Positions 54,282 to 64,000 of a stretch of DNA of 64,000 nucleotides are shown here, piece after piece (the stretch's first letter is position 1; each line of letters begins with the position of its first letter). The notes under the pieces were generated by a model, which saw only the letters and a program-made list of their open reading frames with translations, had not been told where the DNA came from and made no database searches. This stretch comes from Ctena decussata (taxonomy: Eukaryota; Mollusca; Bivalvia; Lucinida; Lucinidae). The stretch lies in assembly GCA_963989385.1 (NCBI GenBank), contig OZ022498.1, positions 103,525,298-103,589,297 on the forward strand, given 5' to 3'. A program made the position numbers and the translations under genes.

Positions 54282-55073
54282 GTGCATAAAATGGGGGTAT
54301 CGTCAAAGAAAAAGCAGAAAAATGATCAACAGCCACCACAGAGCTCACAGAAACAAGGTATGGCTCAGATGAATACCCCACCCACTGGACAATATACTGG
54401 GGCTCCAGCTATGAACCCAACTATGAACTCAAATTTGAACCAACCTGTTGCATCTAGTAGCATTATTGGACAATCAAATGATATTTTATATGGCTATCAA
54501 GGAAATCAGGGAAGTCAGATGCCAATTTCGTCTCAAATATTTGAGCAACAGCCCGGCCAAGACCAAAGATTCCTACAAAATCGGGCCCAGTTATACAATG
54601 TGCCTAATATAAACAATAGTACGTGCCAGCAAAATGTACAAATGAGTCAACATGAACCGATCCAGACACCGCAAATGAGCACGCCTACTAGCCCTCTTAG
54701 TTATCAGAACCAGGCTCCAACCCCTCAGCTGACAAATATACTACAGAGCTTAGATAATAGACTTAGTAAAATCGAAAATCAACTCGGCTACCAAAGTGCA
54801 CAAATGGGGAGCCAAAACACACGCATACAAAACATAGAACGTCACGTGGAACAGATAACTGTACTTAAACAATCGGTCTCACAAATCCAGGCGAAAGTGT
54901 GTTACATAGAAAATGACCTGACACAAATAAAATCCAAACAAACTGATTATGAGAAGAACGTAGAGACCTACAGCAGTATGTGCGATGATGTGTTAAAATC
55001 CCAAGTTGCAACGAACGAAAGAATAAGTGCCATCTGTATTCTGTATTCTGTATGTGAGTTTCTGCCTCTGTAG
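54282..55073 (+). pseudogene. LINE-B ORF1, N-terminal part (Q-rich plus coiled coil)
   Basis: The 263-aa frame has a Q/N/P-rich head and then a coiled-coil region (SKIENQLGYQSAQ...NTRIQNIERHVEQI...IENDLTQIK). The frame leaves the coiled coil at about 55030 in a (TCTGTAT)n-like patch and stops. The continuation is in another frame at 55093. ORF1 proteins of this kind bind the element RNA as coiled-coil trimers (family knowledge). Confidence 0.65.
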
Positions 55074-55092
55074 ACACACCCTCTTCAGGTAG

Positions 55093-56337
55093 GTAATTAT
55101 CAATAAAAAAGTTGATTATTTACTATCCACTGAAATTGAAAACATGAAAACAGACCACAATGAGTTAAGAGAAGAGTTTTTAGATACAAAAAGTAGGCAA
55201 ATGTGCGAAAACCTGATTTTTACAGGCATAAATGAAGTATTCCTTAATCCTGGAGAAGTAGAAAACTGCGAACAAACCTTGCGTGAATTCTTATCGCGAC
55301 AAATGAATATTCAGGATGAAGGAATTCAGTTTGACCGTGTGCACAGACTTGGTCGGTATAAACGAAATCACGCATTCCCAAGGCCAATAATTGCCAAGTT
55401 CCACAACTTTAAATCAAAGGAAATGGTGAAACAAAAGGCGCCCTCTACCCTGAAAAATACAAACTTTGGTGTTAGAGAACAATACCCCGACGAATATGAG
55501 AGGCGGCGCAAAGTGCTGTACCCAACAATGAAAAATGCAAAATTAGACAAAGACAACAGGGTCAAAATGGTACGAGACACCCTTTACATAAATAATGACA
55601 AATACAAATGTGGTCCAAATAACAGACCTGTGTTGATTCCACCACAAAATTACGAATCAAATATGAGAAGTCAAATTTCGCACCCTCCCAGTCAAGGTGG
55701 TGCACAAAATTACGAATCAAATATGAGAAGTCAAATTTCGCGTCCTCCCAGTCAAGGTGGTGCACGACCCAAAGACACAAATACGTCCAATGTTTGGCCT
55801 GTATCTTCACAACAATCTGATAGGGGACATAACCGATACTCTTCTCAACAACAGCACCAGCAGATTCCGGCGTACGATACCGAATCTTTCAAAACGGGAT
55901 ATACTCCGACTCCGAGAAATAGTTTCAAACAACCCTCTTACTCAAATACTAGCTATGTGCCGACTCAAAATCGTTACTTACCACTGAGCGAACCGGCTGG
56001 TATGGGAGGTAAATACATTGTCGGCAAACATCAAGCGTCATCGCCAATTGATTTAGAACAATCCAATAAAAAACACAGGGAGGAATATTGTGACAATGAA
56101 CAATCGTATATGGCTGTTCCTCCATCCCCAACCATAAGTGCGACACAAAATATCTCGATGGAATCGAACAATTCAAGCCTAATTAATCCTGTTTCTCCAG
56201 TGAATACACAACTGTCACAATCTACTGTCAACAAGGATGCCACGTCATCCAGTCAACCGTTAGACAATACACGGATTAGTGGACTTGAGAATCACGAGAA
56301 CTCGCAACCAGTTGCACGTGAGGACAATCAAAATTAA
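55093..56337 (+). pseudogene. LINE-B ORF1, C-terminal part (RNA-binding domain)
   Basis: First ATG at 55144, but the frame opens at 55093 and completes the coiled coil. ENLIFTGINE...FDRVHRLGR....PRPIIAKF and the YPDEYERRRKVLYPTMKNAK block match the RRM-plus-C-terminal layout of L1-type ORF1 proteins. A 20-residue unit (QNYESNMRSQIS.PPSQGGA) is tandemly duplicated (55645-55704 and 55705-55764). The Q/S-rich tail ends 25 bases before ORF2. Confidence 0.7.
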
Positions 56338-57342
56338 CGCTGTCGTACGGGACAATTTCATGTGACTGAGCCTATTTCTCAGCCAAATTTATTTGACAAA
56401 TATGAACTGAAAATTTCCTATATAAATGTTTGCGGTCTGAAATCAAAACTGCTATTACCCGAATTTGAGTCATTTATACGTTCATATGACATAATAGGAA
56501 TCTCGGAAACAAAGCTATGCGATGTTGATATTGTTTCGTTTCCAGGCTATAAATTTTTTTCAAAACATAGACAAAATTATGTCCGAAAGTCAGGCGGCAT
56601 AGGATATTTTGTGAAACAAGAGCTATTGCCGTATGTAAACATTATTGACGTTGAGTCAGAGTTTTTGATGGTATAGCTGGCGCAAATTGACCTGTCTTTC
56701 TAACCTTTATGCATGAATATGCAAAATAGCACAATTCATCGCGAAATAGGAGACAAAACTTTCTAGCAGAAACCACACCTACACGTATTTACGCGAGTGA
56801 ATGAATGCCATATCCTAAAGCCGGGTTTTTGTGGAGCGTATTATAGTTGGCTTTAGCGTCGAAACTCTTTTTGCCATGTATTTACAAAGGCATCTTCGGC
56901 GCCCAAACCTGCATGATACACGCCATAGAAAAGAGCTTTAGATATTTACAGAGCGTGTTGCTTCATAAAGCCGGTTTTCCATTTCCAAATGCCAAGGAGT
57001 TTCGGCGCGTAACTATGCTGTATGGAAAATCGCCTAAATTTTATCATATAATCATTTTTATGAATGTTTGATTTCAGAGCTGGTTATGAGAGAGAGAGAG
57101 AGAGAGAGTATTCAATAGAGAGAGTATGCATTCAATTTTCAGCTTAGATGAATGGAAACGTTGCAAACATCAGCATCATGCAGTAGGTTGAGGCAAGATG
57201 CTGAATAAGTTAAGATGCTTACTTTTTCAGCCCTGGTATTGTTTACCGTGTCATGAATCATGACGACGTTGAAAGAATATCCAGATACGTAGATGGATGT
57301 AATACTCTATCTCTGTATCTCTTTATGAATCTTTTCTATCGT

Positions 57343-57480
57343 AAACGGGGTTCCGTTGCACACAACCTTTCATTATCACCCACCCATCGTCCTGATATGA
57401 CTTAAATACTGTCTAAATGAAAGTAAAGCTGCACGTTATCCATCCATTCCTCCACTCCCCGACCAGGTTTTGAACCCTCT
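57343..57480 (+). repeat. SINE-like fragment, third copy
   Basis: AAACGGGGTTCCGTTGCACAC, CTTTCATT, CCATCGTCCTGATATGACTT and ATCCATCCATTCC match 8318-8505 and 15990-16105 in order. Confidence 0.5.
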
Positions 57481-57578
57481 CTGAGGCGTACGCTTTTGCA
57501 GTTGCTTCTGTTTGCAATTAAACGATTAAAGCGAATTACGTCTTCTGGAATGCATAGCATTATTGGCCCCGAATCAAA

Positions 57579-57778
57579 ATTTAAAGAGTAACTACACTTC
57601 AGGAACTGACTGAATCAGATCCCAAACCCTATCCCCAACATCAAAGGGAAAGATTGACAAAGACATCCCAACAAACAATAAATAACAAGTGATAAGCCGA
57701 GTCAGCAGCTCTTTCCCAAATAGGTGGCAACTCAGCTATCTTTACCAAACTAAATAATTAAGACCAACAGAAGGGTTA
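57579..57778 (-). repeat. Inverted copy of CaV2 intron segment 31912-32115
   Basis: GACTGAATCAGATCCCAAAC, AGCCGAGTCAGCAGCTCTTT, CCCAAATAGGTGGCAACTCA are the complement of the intron copy with few changes. Confidence 0.7.
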
Positions 57779-58000
57779 AATCCTATTGAGAAATGATAAA
57801 CTTTATTTGTACCACCCCATACAGTTGTGCCAAAAGTTAACAAGGGCAAGACGTCTATAGGTTTATGCAAGCATATCTGGTATATTTGGTCAACTATTCA
57901 CAATTGCATGAAGTAATTCGTTTCTGATAGAAATGCTCGTGAATCTTGAGAGGATTCGTTATGTGTAAGGCCATGATAAAAATTCTGTTTGCTGCATTCC

Positions 58001-58692
58001 ATAGGAGATAACGGGAATCCCCGGAGTGACGTCATCGGATGATCACGTGGGTAGATTGGTTGGCAAAAAGGTAGCGACAGACAGTGGTCTTCTATGGAAT
58101 TTTGCTGAAAATTAACCGCTGAAAAACGTAAAATATAGTTTAGAAAGCTGCGGATAAATAGAAACCGATAAAACCAGTGCAAATATTGTTTTAATCGCTT
58201 GTCGCGCGAAAAAAGAGACTTATTTAATATCATTTAAAGTTATTTAATTACTCTACATACATTGACTCGCTTCGGAACGGGACTTTTTCTCTTCATATCT
58301 TTGACTTAAAAAGAAAATTAAATAAATGAAATAAAAATACAATAAATCGGAGGTACTAAAGATCAGTATTTTAACCTTTAAACCTTTTCGACAATCAAGG
58401 TGATTATTAAATAGAACACGGCCAATAGAAAATGAAAGACAATAAAATATAGAAACTTGTATCCAACGAGAAGTAATGCAAAATTAATAAAACATATAGA
58501 TCTGATTTAGGGGTAAGAAAATGTAAAAAATAAATAAGTAAACGAATTTATATTCATGACTGCGATTCAAAGAGAATGTTATAAAACGGTAAAGGATATA
58601 TACACGTATAAGCAGAGAACCTTCTGTTTTGAAATTACTATCAGTAATTATCACATTATTTAGTCCGAGCTCATGACATCTGAACAACACAT

Positions 58693-58744
<52 letters not shown>

Positions 58745-59332
58745 ATTGTTTGATCTTTATATTTTATTAGCGGACAAGCATATGAATATTAAAATAGCAT
58801 AGATTATAATAATCGAGTTTTATTTGATATTTAAATTAGCCACACCGCCAAAAGCAGTTGGTTATATTATATAAGTTAATATGACATTGTTACTGTAGGA
58901 AACCCGCGGCGTTCTTTGAAATATAATAATTAAAGACATTCCTTATCAAAAGACCCGCTGAATACCGGATACATTCATTATAAACAATAAACAACCGGTT
59001 TAATTTCAAAATGTACACCAGATATCGACACATTATTTTAGAGTATCTATGCTAAAACATACATCTGAAAGCACTTCATGTGGAACCAATTTAAATGAAT
59101 AAGGAGAGAGAATAGAACAATATTTCACACTAAAATACCTACATTTCTCAGCGTTATCATTTATACAAAAATATGCATCATAATGGGCAAAATACATGGC
59201 ATAATTAATTACATAGTTTAATATCACCCAATAAACGTTCAATATAGCGTGATTGATTATCGACTTTTTGCCAACCAGTGTGGGGAATACCTTGGAAATC
59301 CTTATCGATGACGTCACCGCGTTTTCTCCTAT
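58001..59332. mobile_element. Nested 1.3-kb TIR element
   Basis: Left ATAGGAGATAACG...GTGACGTCATCG...TTGGTTGGCAAAAAG; right CTTTTTGCCAACCA...CGATGACGTCACCGCGTTTTCTCCTAT. The arms are about 80 bp and imperfect. The interior is AT-rich with (CT)n at 58694-58743. No ORF. Confidence 0.65.
58694..58743. repeat. (CT)n microsatellite
   Basis: About 25 CT units without interruption. Confidence 0.9.
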
Positions 59333-62299
59333 ACTATACAAGATTTGGCCTTTGTGTCCTTTCTTTCATTTGTTTTCGTATGTAGTAATATTTAATCATA
59401 ATACATGTAATTGTCAACTTTAAATTGGGTAACGGCTGCTGAACGGAGTTAAGACTGTCAGTGTAAGATGCCAAACACTGTTGATCATGACCAGACTGCT
59501 CTTAAGGAATACTTTGATTCGGGTCTGCACTATTTGCAAATGTATTTTAGTCGCAAACAGTACTTTGTGGCACTCAAAACAAAACTTCCTACCAACCTAC
59601 CGATCCAGCTAAGTCTGCATTGGAGCTCAACAAACATATTTTTAAAGGATGGCCTTAAGTTTGTTTTATAATTCATGCATCCCTATCAGTGAAATCAACT
59701 GAACCTACTAATATATTTAAATGAGGAGTCAAAGAGACAGGTCAATTTGCGCCAGCTATACTGAAAATTGTGCGAAACCAAAATTGTAAAGAGGACAGTA
59801 TAGTTTTAACTTTCGTTTATCTACCCCCTGAGGGTTCAAATTACAGCAACAATGATAGTATATTAGAAATTGAGCAAGAGTTATTACCTATTATTGAAAA
59901 TTGTGAATGTTTCTATTTCATGGGAGACTGCAATGCTAGAACAGGTACCGTCCCTGAATTTCAAAATTTTGAACTGAATCACTCAGCTGCAGAATTCTAT
60001 GGAATTGATGATGACGTCATTAATTTCATCGATAATGCACACGAACTTCGTAGCAATAGAATCCCATTACTTAGAAAATCAATGGATGAAACAAAAACTA
60101 ATTTTGGAAACCAACTGTTGCAATTTTGTAAGAATAACAATTTGTATATATGTAACGGGCGATTGGAAAAGAGTGAGTTGGGCGCATTTACTTGTATAAA
60201 GGGAAGCGTTATTGATTATTTAATTTCAAATATTAACGGCTTAATTAGAATAAAAGACTTTACCGTTCATGAATATGTGCCAACCTTGTCTGATGTTCAC
60301 AGTGCTATCTCTTTCATGATTAATATACAGTTTAAGAAAAGTAAACGTAACCAAATTTTATCTACGTATAAAAAATGGGAAACTTCCAAACGGGAAGAAT
60401 TTGTTCACAATATAGATATAAATATAGTAAATGAAATAAAAAGACAACTTCAATATCCAATAAGAACACTTAGCAGAGATGAAATCGAAGGTGTTGTTAT
60501 TAAAATTAAGCATTTGTTTATTAATACAGCTAAGGCAACTTTTAAAAAATACACAGTTATATCTACGAAAGTAAAAAACTCGAAACCGTGGTTTGGACTT
60601 CAATGTCGTAAGGCGCAACGAAAATATTATATAGCAAAAAGAAATAATTCAGTTGAAAAAAGTGAAGCGTCTAAACGCAAAATGATGAACGCATGTAAAA
60701 ATTACAAATCAACAATAACGAAATATCACGGGATATATATAAGAAGTTTGCAAAATAAAATTCGAAAAATGAGAACCGAAAAACCTAAAGATTATTGGAA
60801 ACTGATCCACAGTATCGATAAAAATAATGATGAAATGCCGATTTCAATAGATGTACTCTTTAACTATTTTAAGACATTAAACTCGAACGATACCGACGTG
60901 TCAGCTGAAGAAATGCAAAACAATGAAAACATTGTTAATGATAGAACTTTCCTAGAAAATGCTCAGTTTAACATACCTCCATCGGCTCTAAATGATCCTA
61001 TAACCGAAAACGAAATTATCTATTCAATAAATTTATTGAAACAAAACAAATCGTGCGGTACTGATAATATTATTAACGAATATATAATATCAACGAAGCA
61101 CATAATGATACAAATCTATGTTAAGTTGTTTAATGATATTTTAGAAACTGGAAATATATCCAGCGACTGGGTAAGCGGAAATATAATTCCAATATATAAA
61201 AATAAAGGCAGTAAAACCGATCCCGAAAATTATCGTCCAATCACGTTACTAAGCTGCTTAGGAAAACTGTTTACAAGTATTTTAAATAACAGGCTCTCAA
61301 AATATATGGAAGACAATAATCTACTGTCCGAAATACAAAGTGGATTCAGGAAAGATTATGCAACTTTGGATAATATATTCTCATTATACTCCCTAATAGA
61401 ATATCATAAAAGTAAGAAAAAGAAATTATATTGTTGCTTTATCGATTTCACTAAGGCATTTGATAACGTTTGGAGAATCGGATTATGGCAGAAATTAATT
61501 AAACACGGTATACAGGGTAAAATATTGAATGTAATAAAAAACATGTATGCCAAAATCAAATCGTGTATCTTATCAAATGGACTGTCATCAGACTACTTCT
61601 ATTGTGAAAAGGGGGTCCGTCAAGGAGAAAACTTGTCTCCGCTGCTTTTTTCGTTATATTTAAATGATTTAGAAACATATTTATGCAACAATGGCTGTGA
61701 TAGTTAGAATATTGATATAAATGACGATGATGTAATATTATACTTAAAACTGTTTGCAATATTGTACGCAGATGACACGATTTTGATGAGTGATGATGTA
61801 AATAAGTTGCAGAATTTATTAAATAGCTTTGCTAACTATTGTAATCAATGGCGTTTACAAATAAATATAAATAAGACAAAAATTATGATTTTTGGAGGCA
61901 ACTCTAGGTCAAATAATCTTTTGTTTACTAAAGATGGAAAACCTATCGAAATTGTTAAGGAATTTAAATACCTTGGTTTATTATTTACGCAAAATGGTCG
62001 CTTTGTTCAAAATGTAAAGAAAATATCTGAATTAGCATGTAAGGCAATGTATCTGTTAAGAAAGAGGATAGTGAATTTACATTTACCAGTTGACTGTCAG
62101 TTGAAATTATTCGATCAAACTATTGTACCTATTTTATTGTATGGCAGTGAAGTTTATGGCTTCGAAAATTTACACGCTGTTGAGAAAATTCATTTAGATT
62201 TCTTGAAAAGTATTTTAAAAATGAAAAAATGTACACCGCATATTATGGTTTATGGAGAATTTGGCAGGTATCCGCTTGAATATGAAATATGCAAATATA

Positions 62300-64000
62300 G
62301 TAGATAGCATAGTAAGAGCATCAGATTTAACGTTACCGAAAACGAAATTTAGACCATATTTAAAGCCATATTGGGACAGAGTTTTGAAAGACCTGCACGC
62401 AGGTATGCGCCAAAAGCGGCGCAAGTGGATTTCCGAAGGGCGGCCAAGGGGGGTTAACTTTTTATCATACAAAGAATATAAAGCTGCCAAATCATTGTTT
62501 CGTGCACATCATCGCAGATGTGTTGAAAATTATCTTATGGAATTAAATTTTGAAATTGACGAGGCTGCTGAAGTAGACAGCGCGGTTTTCTGGAAAAAAG
62601 TAAATAGTAAACGAAAAACTTCTCAGACAAACGTTGGGACCGAAATTAAATTTCGCGACACAATTTATCGTGACCCAGCTGAAATCGCATTCGAATGGGG
62701 TAATTATTTTAAGGAACTGTATTCTGACACAGAGCGAAATCAGTACGATCAGCATTTTAAGACCAGCGTTGAGGAAAAGGTAACGGACATCACCACCGAA
62801 TTATCAACCTGTAGGGACAGGGACATTACATACATATCAGTTGATGAGGTCAGAAAAGCTGTTAAAAATTTAAGAAAAAAGAAAGCATGTGGTCATGATA
62901 AAATCTATAATGAACATCTCATAAATGGTGGGTTTGCTTTGTATGAGAAGTTGGCAAATTTTTACACAGAAATGTATAATTTTGGGTATATACCGGGTCC
63001 CCTTAAACAGGGTATTATTATAACCCTTCATAAAGGAGGTAGAAAATCTAAAACTGACCCGAACAACTATCGTGCTATTACTCTTTCATCGGCTATATTA
63101 AAATTGTTTGAAAGACTCTTGCTTGAAAAATTGGAGAAAAGCATCAGTAAACCTCTAAACTGGCTACAAGGGGGGTTTCGAGCAAGCATTGGGTGTAACA
63201 TGACATCTGTAATGTTAAGAGAATGTATATTATATGCAAAAGAGCATCGGAGCAAGTTGTATATATGTTATCTTGATGTACAAAAGGCCTTTGATAGGGT
63301 ATGGCACAGCGGCCTCTTCTTGAAACTACATGAAATGGGCGTACGGTATTCGTTGCTTAGAATAATTATTGAGCTACATTCAGGTATGAAAAGCTGCGTA
63401 CTTTACAAGGGACATAAATCCGACTGGTTCGAAATTCTACAAGGTACCCGTCAGGGAGGAGTGTTGTCTCCCTTCATGTATTTATGTTTTGTGAATGACC
63501 TGTTGAATGAGTTAACAAATTGTAAGTTTGGGCTCAGTATATTTGGTAAGAATATATGTTCCCCTACGGTAGCTGATGACATGCTTCTCTTGTCTCTTTC
63601 TAAAACTGGCCTTACTGAGCTAATGAAAATATGTTACCAGTATTCATGTAAATGGCGTTTTGAGTATCAGCCTCCTAAATGTTCTGTTATTGTCTATAAT
63701 GAGACTAAATACGAATACCTTAGATCTGACAGAGTATGGCTGTTAGGAGATAGCGTTGTAGAAGAGGGAGAGAGTTATAGACACTAGGAGTTATCACGGA
63801 TAAATATTTGAAGCTCAAGTTAAACCTAAAAGATTCCGCTGATAAACTAAAGGGTACTTTCTTAAGCCTTGTTAACAGCGGCATATTTTATAATAATTTT
63901 CTGCATCCTATAACCTGTAAGAAGATATATAATTCCGTGGTACTTCCTAAAGCCTTATATGGGTGTGAAAGTTGGTGTCCTTTAAATACTAGTGATTTGC
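62300..64000 (+). pseudogene. Third LINE, 5'-truncated, RT domain
   Basis: Joined directly to the broken end of LINE-B, within about 20 bp of 62300. Starts in the linker (IVRASDLTLPKTKFRPYLKP), then the RT domain: KKKACGHDKIYNEHL, NNYRAITLSSAILKLFERLL, CYLDVQKAFDRVWHSGL, TRQGGVLSPFMYLCFVNDLL and catalytic VADDML. The endonuclease is missing. One base appears lost near 63786 (frame ends ...SYRH then TAG). The next frame continues LGVITDKYLKLKLNLKDSAD...LYGCESWCPLN to the window edge. 5' truncation is usual for LINE copies. Confidence 0.75.

Larger units (their letters stand above)
56674..59758. mobile_element. 3.1-kb DNA transposon with TA target duplication, inside LINE-B ORF2
   Basis: The ends TAGCTGGCGCAAATTGACC and its exact complement are flanked by TA on both sides (56672-56673, 59759-59760). 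The TIR match continues to about 26 bp. No transposase is recognisable, so non-autonomous. It carries a SINE fragment, the 200-bp repeat and a nested 1.3-kb element. TA duplication points to a Tc1/mariner-type or other TA-targeting transposase (inference). Confidence 0.8.
56362..62307 (+). pseudogene. LINE-B ORF2 (endonuclease/RT), split by transposon and one stop
   Basis: The endonuclease start (SYINVCGLKSKLLLPEFESF, ISETKL) reaches codon GTA at 56671-56673. A 3085-bp element follows, and the same frame resumes at 59761 (FVYLPPEGSNYS, YFMGDCNARTG). RT motifs: NYRPITLLSCLGKLF, FIDFTKAFDNVWRIGL, GVRQGENLSPLLFSLYLNDL. A single TAG at 61705-61707 lies just before the catalytic YADDT (61765). The frame then runs to 62307 with KYLGLLFTQNG and VPILLYGSEVYG. 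The C-terminal end is replaced by the third LINE. It would be inactive through insertion, stop and truncation. Confidence 0.8.

Overview
The window is eukaryotic, from a lophotrochozoan animal and most likely a bivalve mollusc. The evidence is a spliced invertebrate-type CaV2 calcium channel gene, GTAAGT-type introns swollen by transposons, tRNA-derived SINEs, Helitron-like elements that start in (GTCC)n and carry tandem repeats, many foldback MITEs, and several LINEs. The species assignment is inference.

Positions 1-33800 (+) hold the last seven coding exons of a voltage-gated calcium channel alpha-1 subunit of the CaV2 class: 1-51, 1426-1530, 2590-2699, 23703-23809, 25170-25242, 31547-31871 and 32740-33800. 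All splice phases agree. The product carries the IQ-type calmodulin-binding segment, an RxLPxxP motif of the kind bound by RIM-BP, and the C-terminal DDWC ligand of presynaptic channels. The introns (one is 21 kb) are almost entirely mobile DNA. This includes ten full copies of one foldback MITE family, three copies of a 341-bp palindromic repeat, two Helitron/Helentron-like elements, and a 3-kb element built of GACCCCCGGTCATTATT-like modules.

Positions 33801-43900 hold no recognisable gene. They contain paired hairpins, twin 184-bp foldbacks flanking a 505-bp inverted-repeat element, a 300-bp foldback with tandem repeats at its heart, and more MITEs.

Positions 43900-47830 are the most unusual part. 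Two intronless paralogous genes (115 aa on -, 110 aa on +) are arranged head to head about 3 kb apart. They encode a small helical, basic protein with an acidic tail that I do not recognise and that is not a core histone. Yet each gene ends in a histone-mRNA-type stem-loop plus purine-rich downstream element, and each has a TATA box, a short leader and the same bipartite upstream promoter module at identical internal spacing. This looks like a non-histone gene family using replication-dependent histone 3'-end processing.

Positions 48300-64000 are a LINE graveyard with one apparently intact member. They contain a small RT fragment, a complete CR1/Jockey-like ORF with a degenerate 2A-like NPGP motif at its N-terminus, and a two-ORF LINE split by a 3.1-kb TA-flanked transposon that itself carries a nested 1.3-kb element. 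A 5'-truncated third LINE runs off the window end.
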